In this document: one piece after another, positions 23,357 through 34,945 of the stretch
Numbering within the stretch: position 1 is the first letter of the stretch
How the letters are laid out: each line of letters begins with the position of its first letter
NCBI GenBank assembly: GCA_032719365.1
Contig: CM064874.1
Span: 36,628,716-36,692,715 of the forward strand
Length of the DNA: 64,000 nt
Direction of reading: 5' to 3'
From: Prinsepia uniflora
Lineage: Eukaryota; Streptophyta; Magnoliopsida; Rosales; Rosaceae
Position numbers and translations under genes: made by a program
Notes under the pieces: generated by a model
Told to the model about the DNA's origin: nothing
Seen by the model: the letters and a program-made list of their open reading frames with translations, nothing else
Databases searched by the model: none

Positions 23357-23560
23357 ACATATAATTGGAGAAATTGGCCTGAAAGAAGGTCCAGCTCCAA
23401 TATCAAGCAGAAGCACAAATGTTATCAGGAGATGGGCTCTTGGCAGCAAAAGAGTTTTCATTCATGAGGCCATTACCCAAAAAAGGAGGGCAACCACACT
23501 TCTCAACAGTAAGAAGAGAAGTAAGCCGATCATGAATATGGCCTTTAGGTCATATTGGAA

Positions 23561-23644
23561 CTAAATCATGAGCACAGCTCCAAAATAGCGACTAAGTCTA
23601 TCTCTTGTATTCAGTCTCTTCAAGATGAACAGCCAAGCAAAGAA
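23561..23644 (-). pseudogene. Possible LINE RT zinc-binding (zf-RVT) fragment
   Basis: A 27-codon minus-strand stretch ending at a stop reads FFAWLFILKRLNTRDRLSRY. It resembles the start of the plant zf-RVT domain found after non-LTR reverse transcriptases (F-AW-----LPT-D-L). No RT or endonuclease is seen alongside, so at most it is a relic. A chance match is possible. Confidence 0.35.
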
Positions 23645-25077
23645 TATAGATTTTGATTTTCAAAAAATAAAAACAAATGAAAATAATAGAAATAAAAGGA
23701 GAGTCACGCAATAAGATTATCCATCACACGGCTCTCCCATTTGTGACCAATAAGATATACATTTTTTTTTGTTCCAAAACCAATAAGATATAATTCTTAA
23801 GTACAATTATTAAATTCACCTAAACTATCATGGACTCGCTTAGGGTGACACATTTGCACCATCAATAGTTTGTCACCACAATCAAATATTTTGTTCGGTA
23901 AGTTCTCACCTATACTTCAATTTTGCAATTAACTATATACCAATTAACTGATGAGTACTCATTTTCATAAGGCGACTTGGCAAGAAAGTCAAAGTTGGAA
24001 TATGTCTTCTTCGTTCAAATCAATATACCAATTAACTGAAACAACACTACATTTCTTATTTAAAGGGCCAAAGTATACCAAATACCAGTTGAATACCAAT
24101 TAACTGAAACAACACTACATTTCTTATTTAAAGGGCCAAAGTATACCAAATACCAGATGACTAAGAAGAGATACGTTGTATGATTTCTCCTCTCACCAAA
24201 TCAACAACTGTTCATGAAGAAATCAAATTGTTTTTTTTTTCTTGGGGTAAATAAGAATTCAAATTGTTTGTCACCTATTTCTTAAGCTATTGAATTTGGG
24301 TGTCCCCATTCTTGATTGAAACCTTTTGCCTAACCTTTACCTTCACCTATGCAAAAAGTTTTGAAGAATTATTTACATGATAGTGATTAAGCTTTTCAAC
24401 AACAAATCAATCTAACTTTTATTTATGGTCAAAGTAACAAAAAAATTTTCACGGAATTAAATGAGTTTACAAACACTCGTTAATCTCACATTAGCTAATC
24501 AAATGAGATTGAGAAATTGTGATTTTGAACTCAAAACTTCATAAATATAAGTCAGGGTCATAACTAACCTCTTCAACTACCATCTACCCTGCTTTTTCAT
24601 GCACATATGCTCGATATTTCAAATCAAATTTCCATATTTGCACTAAAGCGCTAGCGAAACTTCATCAGAATTCAGAAATCATAACAGCAGGAAATTTTCC
24701 AGCCATGTTTTTGATTAAGCAATCTTCCATTTAAAATACTTTAGTTTGAACATCCCTTCTTATATTATATGATTAATTAGAATACCGTTCTTATTTTTAT
24801 TTTGGTGAATTAGGATATTGTTTGTATAATGCTCTATTTTTAGTAGAAATAAAGAGAGGCATAGATTTAATAAGTAAAGACACATTTTTGTGACTTTCGT
24901 CTATTATACATTTATGTCGACCCGTTCAAGATCAACACTTTGCAGATACCATACAAGCAATAAAATGAAAATATAAAGGGGAAAAAAAGGGGACTTCAAG
25001 TTTCAAGGTCCTATAGCCTTGTATAAAAGAGCATAAACTTTAAACAAGAAAATAAAAAAATAAATTCAAAAGTAGCC
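23645..25077. other. AT-rich intergenic region, PAL 3' flank
   Basis: No gene or element recognised. It contains a perfect 64-bp tandem duplication (24025-24156). The part nearest 25077 should include the PAL 3' untranslated region; no single clear poly(A) signal was picked. Confidence 0.5.
24025..24156. repeat. Perfect 64-bp tandem duplication
   Basis: Units 24025-24088 and 24093-24156 are identical and separated by 4 bp. A partial third copy of the unit's start (ATACCAATTAACTGA) lies near 23937. Confidence 0.9.
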
Positions 25078-28000
25078 TTAAGAGATAGGCAGAGGAGCAC
25101 CATTCCACTCCTTCAAACAATCCAGCAGAGGATCAATCAGCTTACCAGCACCCATTGCAGTGAAAACCTTGTCACATTCTTCACCTGGTGACCTCACTTT
25201 CTCCCCTGTCAACAAATCAGTTCCCAATTCCTCTCTCACAAACTTGTACAATGGATATGACCTGCATTCTTTGATCCTATTAGGGATCGATGATTTTCCG
25301 TTTTCATATTCAGCCCGGGCATTTTCGACTTCTTTAGGCAAAAGGGTTTTCAGCTCCTCTTCAAAAGCTGTGATCTTTTGGAAAATGGATGTGCTTGCAT
25401 TTGTCTCCTTGTCACCATTGTTTAATGCATGCTCAACTAAGACATGTCTCAGCTTCGTCATCAATGGGTAAGTGGCACTACATGGATCATCAGCGTAGGC
25501 AAAAACATACTCGCGGTCCACGACTTTGAGTAAGTCTTTTTCGCAGAACCTAGAAGGGTGAAGCTCACCATTGAAGCCCACTGTTAAGACCCTCTTGGCA
25601 ACTTGGCTCACAGTTGCTTTCACTGTGGTCTTTAAGTTCTCCTCCAAATGTCTCAAGTCAATGGCTTGGCACAATGCAACTAAAAATGTGGATGACATGA
25701 GCTTCAAAATGTCCACAGCCTCAGCTGTCTTTCTACTAGAAATCAAACCCAATGAGTTCACATCTTGGTTATGTTGCTCCGCACTTTGGACATGATTGGT
25801 AACTGGATTGCCAAGAAATTGAAGCTCTGAGCAGTAAGAAGCCATAGCAATTTCTGCCCCTTTGAACCCATAATCCAAACTCGGGTTGCTACTTGCTGTG
25901 AGATTCGAAGGCAACCCATTGTTGTAAAAGTCATTCACAAGCTCGGAGAATTGAGCAAACATAAGCTTTCCAATTGCAGCAATGGCCAATCTAGTGTTGT
26001 CCATGGCAACCCCAATCGGGGTTCCTTGGAAATTTCCACCATGGAGGGCTTTGTTTCTTGAGACATCAATCAAAGGGTTGTCATTCACTGAGTTGATCTC
26101 CCTCTCAATCATCTTTGTTGCTGCTCTGATGACTTCAATTTGTGGGCCCAACCATTGAGGGGAAGTTCTAAGGGCATATCTGTCTTGTTTGGGCTTTTGG
26201 AGAGGGTCTATGTCATGGACCTTCTGGGCCGCCTTTACATAATCACTTCCCGCCAAAATGTACTCCATGATGGCAGCAGCTTCAATTTGGCCTGGGTGGT
26301 GCTTCAACTTGTGTGTCAAATGGTCTGTAAACTCAGGTTTTCCTTGCATAACTTCAGCAAAAATTGCTGAAAGCACTTCTGATAAAAGTGCTTGTGTGTT
26401 GGCCTCAAACAGAACAATGGCAGCTAAACCAGACCCAACAGCTGTCCCATTGACCAAAGCAAGACCCTCTTTGGGCTGTAACTCAAAAAACCCACCATCA
26501 ATCCCAGCAAGTTTAAATGCATCAGAAGCCGTTAAGGTTTCTCCACGGGGCCCTGTGGACTTGGAGTTGGGCCTGCCTATCAAAAGCCCAGCAATGTATG
26601 AAAGAGGCACCAAATCCCCTGATGCAGTGATTGTCCCTCTAAGAGGCAAGCACGGGGTGATATTGTTGTTGAGAAACTTGGTTATGGCTTCCAAGATCTC
26701 AAATCTGATCCCAGAGTAGCCTTGGAGGAGGGTGTTGATCCTCACTAGCATTGCTGCTCTTGTTGTTGTGTGAGGCAATGTATGGGTTGATTCTGTTGGA
26801 TTACCGAAGATTCCCGCATTCAAGAATCTGCTCAAGGAAAAAAAATATATATATATATTAACAATTAACATCGATCTTGTACAAGTTCTGCCCACTTTTG
26901 ATCGTATTGTTCCCGTTCTTTAAATCAAGTAGATAATTATATGTAAGCATTTATTTTTAGCTGATTCTTTTTAGTTTTGCCCACTTTTTTAGCTTATTCT
27001 GACGGAACCGAGAATAGAGGCCGGCAGTTAATGTGTAGATATGGACCAAACTGTATGGAGTCAGTAAGGAACAGATGCCGATGTGCACAATTTAATGGAC
27101 TGATTAAGACCTTGGACTGATTTTTAATGGACTCATGAGAGGGTTTTTATACGCTGTATCAGCATTGTCAAGGACACAAATACTTTGACTGGTCAATCTA
27201 CTGTTTTATTCGTTTTTATTACAATTTTAATTTTATTAATTTGCATAAATTAATTTTCCATAATTGATGATCCCGTAAAATATATAATATTTCGCCTCTT
27301 TTTTTTTTCTTTTTTTTTTAACTCTAAAATAAACAGTTGATAGAGTAAACAAATAAAATAGATTTTGTATCTTATTACTTTAGACCAAGTCAAAACAGTG
27401 CATATTTCTCAGGTGCAAAACTGACTCTCCTCATTATTACTTTAGAGTTTAGACAACAAAATTTAATCATTTCTATTAATTAGTTTGTAAAATAAATAAA
27501 TAAATGAAATTAACATATCTTTTTCATTTTTCAGGCCATTTAATTAAAATTGAATGCATCACCTAACCCTAAACTGCCATGGATCTTTGCAAAGGGATTT
27601 TTACAACCACCATTCACCAAGCCACAACCAAACGAAACGGATAAAAATGAATAAATATCCTACACTTCAAAGGAAAAAATATTAGAAAATAGTCGCTCGT
27701 GGTTTTAAACTTTACATTAATTTTAACTACAAATTATAATTCGTGAATTTTATTATTAATAATCAATTTCCGTGAATTATATCTAAAAATATAAAGACAA
27801 TCATACTGTTAAATTTCTTAGCGTACAATTTTTACTAAATATAAGGGTAAAATTATAAGTCTAGGTTTTTTTTTTAACAAAAACAAAAATAGTTTAGAAA
27901 TTTTAAAAAATGACTAAAATTGCACGTTTAGATGTAATTTAATGATATCTTCTATTAATAATAAAATTGAAGCAAAATTAATGTAAAATTAAGATATATA

Positions 28001-28616
28001 GTGATAACCATTTTCTCAAACAAACAAAAAATTGACACCCAAAAAATTCATTTGAATTTGATTGTGTGATTAGGAACCAAACAAGGAAGATGCTCTGCAT
28101 GGTAGCTAGCTACTATATATGTGTGGGATTGTATGCATAAAATTAATTATTGAATGAATTAATATATAGAATAGATTAATTATATATAGTTTATTACCTA
28201 ATTAGCTCCCTCTGAAGGGCCCCACCCTGCTTGGTTCTTCTGTGCGAGGTTGCACCAAAACCAGTGGTGACACCGTAGCTGTCTGTACCTTTGCTCATAC
28301 TATCCATCACCCAGTCACTGCTGGCCTTAACCCCGGCCCTGGCCTCCTCCGACAGCTCAACCTTGACCCCACCGGCGGCACCGCCGTGGCTTGCAATTGC
28401 CGCAACTTGCGCAATGGTCAGGTTCTTACCAGCCAGCTTGACCACCGGCTTCCTGTACTCGTTGACCATCTTTTTGACCTCATCAAGATGGCTCCCTTTC
28501 AGTGACTCCGCAGCCATCACCCAGTTCAATGGGTCAGCTGACACGTGTTGCTCATCAATGCAAAACGACTCCGGGGAGCCATTGCCGCTGCCCTTTTCGT
28601 CCTTTCCCATTTCCAT
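25078..28616 (-). CDS. PAL: Phenylalanine ammonia-lyase, two exons
   Basis: Deaminates L-phenylalanine to trans-cinnamate and ammonia, the entry step of phenylpropanoid (lignin, flavonoid) synthesis, as a cytosolic homotetramer. Exon 1 is 28198-28616 and exon 2 is 25078-26827; joined they give 722 residues, normal for plant PAL. The Arg-140 codon is split across the intron (AG|A), the conserved PAL intron position. Visible features: Tyr-114 in the inner loop (SYGVTTGFG); the MIO triad Ala208-Ser209-Gly210 in GTITASGDLVPLSYIAG; NDNPLID; HGGNFQGTPIG; SAEQHNQDVNSLG near residue 490; and the C-terminal shielding domain. Phe-141 precedes Leu, the residue linked to Phe rather than Tyr preference. 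There are no stops or frameshifts. The N-terminus (MEMGKDEKGSGNGSPES) is the variable part, and the first ATG was taken as start. Confidence 0.97.
26828..28197 (-). other. PAL intron (1370 bp)
   Basis: Bounded on the minus strand by AG|GTAATA at the donor and TTGAGCAG|A at the acceptor, so a canonical GT-AG intron. It is AT-rich and I see no nested element in it. Confidence 0.92.
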
Positions 28617-28900
28617 TATTGGCTACTCCCGACCGGCCACAGGGTATATTATATCAAAGGGAATGGAGAGGAGGGTAATGTGAGTGGGAAAGGGAAAGAG
28701 ATGGAGTTTGGTGGAAATTTTGGTGGAAAATTTCTAAGTGCTGAGGAGTGAGAAATTTTCCTGAGTTGGTTCAACGAAAATGGGTTGTTTATATAGGCGG
28801 GTTTGGGCCAGGGGTGGGTAGGCCGATGTGTTAGTTGAAAACCGCAGATGGCCGTTGGATCTTCATGTCCTTTAACGGTTGGATCTTGCAACACGTGTGT
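28617..28900 (-). promoter_or_regulatory. PAL promoter and 5' leader
   Basis: On the minus strand a TATATAAA box lies at 28788-28795, about 170 bp before the ATG. Upstream are CCTACCCACCCC (28811-28822), an AC/H-box-like element bound by R2R3-MYB factors in phenylpropanoid promoters, AACCGTTA (near 28870-28880), a MYB-type site, and a CACGTG G-box (28892-28897). The motifs are read directly; their use is inferred from known PAL promoters. Confidence 0.6.
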
Positions 28901-31763
28901 GTTACGCATAACATGTGTAGTTTAGGTGGGGTTCAAAAACGCGGCCTTTTACTTGTCAATGATAACTCGAAGGAAGGGGGGAAGGGGCAAGGCCGGGGGG
29001 AGGGGTTGGTGAGCGGTCGCCTCTCCTAAGAAGGCCACCAAAGCACCACGTCATCTAAATCTCTATAAAATAATCGCAAGTAACCAAGTTTTGTTAAATT
29101 ATAAATAAAGTTATGTAAATAGATGAAAAAGATGCCATATTTTCCTAAAATATAATTACGACTTTTTGTACTTTTTTATATTTGCATGAAAAATAAACCA
29201 GTAATTAATTTGTCAAAAAATTTATTTTTTAAGAGATTACATGAAATTGTTTGCTAGCTGGAATAAATATGGTGTAGTATACTGCATACATCGACACATG
29301 GCTTTGGCCTAATTTTCTGGTTTCACTTATTAATAATTTTTTTTAGAATAATTTAATACTTGTTATGCCTATGGCAACTGTTTGTTATTGTTTTTTTCCT
29401 TAAAAAATTACTTTGGAATATTATAAAAGTGTTTAGTAAAAATTTTTAAAAATAATCTGCATGTTTCTTTGAAAGTTATTATTTTGGCGCATAAATATTT
29501 ATTATGAAAATATAATGGAATCAATTTTTCAAAATAACACAACATAAACAGTTTTTTCAAACAAATATAGCACTTTCAAACTTACCCTATATATATATAT
29601 ATGTTAGAATAATTTTCAAGTACACTCAGGTAATGAGAAAAGTATGAAATTTGAGAAGTATGTAATTAGAGAAGTGGATAATCATTCTCATTGAAGTGTT
29701 TACTAAATATATATATATATATACTTAGAATATTAATGGAAATGATTTTCGTTGTTATTATATACTGACTGTTATCAATCAGAATAAAAATGAATTGATT
29801 ATCAAAATGCCCTTTATTTTTTCCACTTTTTTTTTAACATCTCATTCTCTTCTTATCACCATCTCAAAACTTATTTCCTAAACAATTCAATTCATTAAAA
29901 AATAAATAAAGGGTTTTTCTTCATTTTCAGAAAGATTTCATTCATTAAAAAAATAATATATCATCACTTTCTAATTTGTATGATAATAAAGTAAGTTATA
30001 ATAATATATCATTATATTTCCCCCTTTTTTTTTATAACTGGACTTTGTAATTATTATAAAAGTTTTATAACAATTTTGGTATATAAAAAATTAAAATAGG
30101 TAATGGAAATTATTAACATCTCTCTCCTAGTTAATCACATTAACCTTTTTGGGATAATGCCATTATTAAGTGTTTAATTTGAAATCCACTTGTTAAAAAA
30201 AATCTAATTTTTTAAATAACACACGGGAATACTCTATAATCAAAGTCATTGTATTTGATTTGATTTCCATTACTTGTAAGTAAACATACGCTTAATTAGG
30301 GAGCGGTTCAACCAAAATTTACGAAACTATGTAACATATATAGCTTTGTATAATTTTATCATTAGTTTTGTAAAAGTTAATATAAATCGATAAAAATCTA
30401 CTAAATCTATAAAATTCAATCACTTCAACAACTCTTTAATTATGTATATATATAAATCTGTATTCAATAAATTCCTCTTAATTGCACCCAATTATAGTGG
30501 AAAACCTACCAATCCCATTAATTCAATTTTATTATTATTGGTTTGTGTTTGGTATACTATTGGCATGGCGTCTCTCGTAGCCTTTTTGCATCCCTGGAAT
30601 ATTCCACATTCATTTATTATTTCCTTAATAAAACCATCATTGCATGTACAAAAATTGAACTCAGTTTGTTCCTGCCCAAATGATCCATAAGAACATGGAT
30701 ATATATATATATATATATATATGCATGGAGGATGCTGGCCTCTTATTCATGTCACATTAATTACAATGTTCATAGTTTAGGGAGGCAGCTTCGCCTTCAT
30801 ATATGGAAAGCCAGAAAGGATTTTGGCAGAAGCTGCCTTCATATATGGAACGCCAGAAAGGATCTTGGCAGAGTAGGTAACCAACTAGTTATAAGTTAAT
30901 GCTGGCCTAGCTCCATCCATTTTATCCAACTATTATACAAATATATTGTCAGCGTTCTAATGTATAAATTCTATAATCATAAATATATATCGATAATATA
31001 TGTATACGAGAATGAGTCTTATAGCCTAATTGGATGGTTTATTGACAAATTTGACCAAGAAATGGCAAGCAAAGGTGACGCTGCCGACAGGTTTTGGATC
31101 CTCATCAAATATATATATATATATATGTACTAATTAAGAATTAAGACAATAAGGAATATAATTAAGGATTCAAAACAAAACTAGCTATAGTGAAAGTAAT
31201 ACGGCAACGACTATGTATGCAACAAGAAAATAAAAAATGAAGGGGAAAAAAAAAAAAAAAACTTAAGTAGGGGTCATTTGGATAAGTCATGCCCACCACC
31301 AACCACCGCGTACCGATCACTAGTCTTGTTTTTGCGGGGTAGGTGAAACCAAACGAGGAATTCTTTGTGGTGTTAGCTTTTGCAAGGTATATATGGTTAA
31401 TCCAAATTGTCCTCATGATTTTCCTTTCAATTTCTCAAAATTGACTCCTACCAATTGAAAAGGACTTTGTCTATATGGATGTACTTTTAGGCCAATAAAC
31501 TTGTATGGAGGAACGATTCCGGTTAGAGCAAACTTGAAATAACTTCAAATTGTGTGGACGATTGTCATTAGCAAAAAAATTTATATTCGATCCATCAATT
31601 TGTGCATTAGAGATATATGGCCTTGCCTAATTAATCAATCTCCCTACCTCCCATGTAAAATACCCGAAGTTAGACAGATGATTCGTTTATTGTGGAAATA
31701 GATATGATTGAAAATATCCAAGCTCCCTTCACACCGAGTACGTACCATACATAATGTTTCACT
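28901..31763. other. AT-rich intergenic region, PAL 5' flank
   Basis: No gene recognised. It contains several (TA)n runs (29588-29602, 29707-29724, 30699-30722, 31110-31127), poly(A)/(T) runs, and a short imperfect tandem duplication (about 30793-30873). Confidence 0.5.
30793..30873. repeat. Imperfect tandem duplication of about 42 bp
   Basis: CCTTCATATATGGAA(A/C)GCCAGAAAGGAT(T/C)TTGGCAG occurs twice in a row, with two single-base differences. Confidence 0.8.
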
Positions 31764-31987
31764 TGAAAATCAGAATAATTGGAGAATATGTCATTCTTCT
31801 CTCTAAGAATCAATATATATAGTGATTAATTTACATGAATAATTACAGGAAAACAATTACATGTATCATGTATTTGGGTATCCATCTATAGTGAGGAATC
31901 ATTCTATGATAATGAATCCTCTTCTATGGTAAGGAATTCTTTTAGGGTAAGGAATCCTAATAATTACATAATTTGAATAATTCAACA
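31764..31987 (-). repeat. Copia II 3' LTR
   Basis: Minus-strand LTR of about 224 bp, TGTTGAATTATTC to CTGATTTTCA. On the minus strand it is preceded by the purine tract TTGAGAGAGAG. About 103 bp of the same sequence recurs at 51504-51606 next to a primer-binding site, identifying the two as the LTRs of one element. Confidence 0.75.
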
Positions 31988-33397
31988 CTCTCTCTCAAGT
32001 TGGGGCGTATATATGGCACATGCTCAGCTTGCTAACACATCAATCGAATATCTAATTAGTGACCTCCTTAATGAGTATATCAGTCAATTGATCTTCAACG
32101 TACATAAGGCATTTCCACAATCTTTTCATCTAAATTCTCCTAGATAAAAAAAAAAAAAAATATGTCCACTTCCACATGTTTTGTCCTATCATGTTGTACT
32201 GGATTGTGTGCAATGTCACACGCTCCCTTATTATCACAATATAATCACATATGTCCTTTTGGTGGATAACCCAAATCATTCAATAATAACTTTAACTATA
32301 ACAACTCTTGAACACCTAAGGCCATTCCTCGACATTCTGCTTTATCACTTGAACGAGAAACAACATTTTGTTTCATACTTCTCCATGTGACAAGGTTTCC
32401 ACTAAAAAATATATTGACGTAGATCTTGGATTATCTACATCATTAGTCTAGTCAGGATCAGTGTAGCCTTCAATCTTCAAATAATCATTACCTTTTGTGA
32501 ACAATAATCCTTTACAAGGAGCAGCTTTCAAATAGCGCAAAATTATCATCACTGCATTCATATGTTTCTCTCCAAGATTATGTATGAACTGACTAATAAC
32601 ACTCAACGTATAGGTAATATCAGGTCGTGTATGTGCTAAATACATCAACCTTCCTTCTAACCTCTGATAACGTCATTTATTAGCTGGCACTTTATCAACC
32701 TCGATTTCCATCTTCAATCCTTCTTCTATGGATGTATTTACAAGTTGACATGCAGACATCCTAGTTTCAGGTAATAAATCTAATGTGCACTTCCGTTGAG
32801 ATAAGAAGATTCCCTTTTGTGATTTAGAAACTTCAATTTCCAGGAAGTATTTCAAATCACCAAGATCCTTCATCTCAAATTCTTGAGATAAATACTTATG
32901 CAATGCCTCTCGCTCATGAGGGTCATTCATTGTGACCATCATATCATCAACATAAACAATAAAAGCAGTAATTTTATTCTTCTGTTGTTTCAGGAACAAA
33001 GTGTGATATGAATTACTTTGCACAAACTCAAAATTTCTCTTAACTTTTGTAAATCTTCCAAACCATGCTCTTAGAGATTGCTTCAAGTCATACAATGATT
33101 TTCTCAATTTTCACACCTTATTTCCATGCTCAATATGCACCTTGCATCCATTTGGGATATCTATATATATTTCTTCAGCTAAATCTCCATGGAGAAATGC
33201 ATTTTTCACATCAAATTGTTGCAATGGCCAATTCAAATTGGCAACAATGATAGTAAAACATGTACCATATTTATCTTTGCTACTGGAGCAAATGTCTCCA
33301 TATAGTTAATGTCATGTGTTTGGGTGTGCATGTTTGCAACTAACCGTACCTTAAAGCATTCAATTTTACCATCGACGTTATACTTTACTTTGTATAT
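31988..33397 (-). pseudogene. Copia II RT and RNase H
   Basis: Minus-strand Ty1/copia pol. From the 5' side: ETFAPVAKI-like motif, FDVKNAFLHGDLAEEIYI, LRKSLYDLKQS, then the RT active site AFIVYVDDMMVT and MKDLGDLKYFLEIEV. Next comes MYLAHTRPDITYTLSVISQF, the start of the RNase H region with YLKIEGYTDPD. The end resembles the usual IYAPT C-terminus near 32014. Stops and frameshifts fall at about 32660, 33110 and throughout 32015-32447. Solo LTR G interrupts it at 33397. It is dead, but more conserved than copia I in the RT core. Confidence 0.85.
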
Positions 33398-33759
33398 TGT
33401 AACGACCCGTCCTGAATCTACGAGTTTAATTAAGATTAATGATGGATTATCGAGAATTAATTAAGGACTAATCGAGATTAATCGAGAATTATCAGACGAT
33501 TTGGAAAAAATGACAATTTTGCCCTTGAAAAAGGGAAAAATATTGACTTTTGATCCGAGAGATCCAATTCATGTGGATCAAGGACCATTACGTAGATAGA
33601 GATGATATAAGTCCATAAATAGGTAGCACGTCGAAATCGGACATAGTATGGGAAAGTTACGGGTCACAGAAGGTTCCGAGAACTATTTAAGGTTGCACAA
33701 TTTTCGAAAAAAGTGGATCTGAGTTGTCTTTAGTGGGACCCAAAATATCTAATATGGAC

Positions 33760-33791
33760 CAATGGATGAGTGACAAGTGTCGCCCATCCCA
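33760..33791. repeat. Palindrome in LTR G
   Basis: CAATGGATGAGTGACA/AG/TGTCGCCCATCCC-type inverted repeat, equivalent to 8698-8731, followed by TTTCCATATTCATGCATC. Confidence 0.7.
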
Positions 33792-34121
33792 TTTCCATAT
33801 TCATGCATCATTATCATCTTCATTTCATCATTTTTCTTCATCCCTCAAACTCGTACCTTCCCCAAACCCAAACCATCATCTTCATTGCTTGTTGCTGGAG
33901 ATAGAGTGAGAGTGAGAGAGAAACGGGGAGATAGTGGCATGACAGTTGGGCCGCCGTGGACGACGGAGGAACCTGTGAAACAAGGTAAACACGAAACCTA
34001 TTTTGATTTTGAAATTGGTTTTCGTTTTTGGGACGTTTGAGGCCCGTTCTAAGCCATTAGTTGGCTTCTCTGAGCTCATACGAGCTGGTAAGGACAAGAA
34101 CAAACGACAGAGGACTACTGG

Positions 34122-34945
34122 TGTAAGACCTATGTTCTATAGGGAATGGTGAACAATCCCACATTCCTGCGAGGGGGAATGGTCTGGGAGAGGATGGTGG
34201 TGTGCCTTAAAGGTGTAGGCACACACCTATCTAGAACTAGGCCTTTTGGGAGCTCAAGTGGCTTTGGGGGGGATTGGAACCCCAAAGTTAAGCAAGTTGA
34301 GGCTGGTGTAATTTCATGATGGGTGACCCCCTATGTCAGGACCCAACCCTCCTCGGTCAGGACCTGACTCATCTAGCACCATATTGTCCGCTTTGGGTCT
34401 CGCCGTCACGGTTTTGTTTTTGGTCACGGGTTTTACACCCTGGGAAGTTGCAGCATGAGCTCCCGTAAACAAAACCGCGAGGGCGAGTCCCAAAGCTGAC
34501 AATATGGTGCTAGATGAGTCGGGTCCTGACCGAGGTGGGCTGGGTCCTGAAAATTTGGTATCAGAGCCAGACCCCGACCGGGAAATGTACCAGCCAGGAC
34601 GCTGGGCCCTAAGGGGGGTGGATTGTAAGACCCGTGTCCTGTAGGGAACGGTGAACAATCCCACATTCCTGCAAGGGGGAATGGTCTGGGAGATGATAGT
34701 GGTTTTCCTTAAAGGTGTAGGCACACACCTATCTAGCACTAAGCCTTTTGGGAGTTCAAGTGGATTTGGGGGGGAGTGGAACCCCAAAGTTAAGCGAGTT
34801 GAGACTGGTGCAATTCCATGATGCGTGACCCCCTGGGAAGTTGCACCATGAGCTCCCGAAAACAAAACCGTGAGGGCGAGGCCCAAAGTGGACAATATGG
34901 TGCTAGATGAGTCGGGTCCTGACCGAGTAGGGTCGGGTCCTGACA
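34122..34945 (+). mobile_element. Cassandra-type TRIM, complete, with a nested Cassandra remnant
   Basis: Flanked by a perfect ACTGG duplication (34117-34121 and 34946-34950). The 5' LTR is 34122-34552 and the 3' LTR is 34624-34945 (322 bp). The internal 71 bp has the primer-binding site TGGTATCAGAGCC and the purine stretch AAGGGGGGTGGAT. The 5' LTR is 109 bp longer because of an insertion of 104 bp plus its 5-bp duplication; without it the LTR is exactly 322 bp. The 5S-like block (AGTTAAGCG, GATGGGTGACC) is present in both LTRs. Confidence 0.93.
34334..34437 (-). mobile_element. Internally deleted Cassandra solo LTR nested in a Cassandra LTR
   Basis: A 104-bp inverted piece runs from TGTCAGGACCC to CACGGGTTTTACA. 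It is the two ends of a Cassandra LTR with the middle (including the 5S block) missing. The flanks are CCCTA (34329-34333) and CCCTG (34438-34442), a 5-bp duplication with one mismatch. It splits the GGGTGACCCCCTGGGAAGT part of the host's 5S-like block. Confidence 0.85.

Noticed and set aside
23289..23564. 91-codon frame after the copia I LTR
   Set aside because: It straddles the LTR boundary at 23356 and resembles no protein; the only recognisable signal nearby is the weak zf-RVT match on the opposite strand.
25160..26719. Several plus-strand open frames opposite PAL
   Set aside because: They are shadows of the PAL exon 2 coding sequence and match no family.
25078..26895. PAL exon 2 frame starting with a Met at 26895
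   Set aside because: The 22 residues before RFLNAG translate intron sequence; TTGAGCAG marks the acceptor at 26828 and exon 1 supplies the N-terminus.
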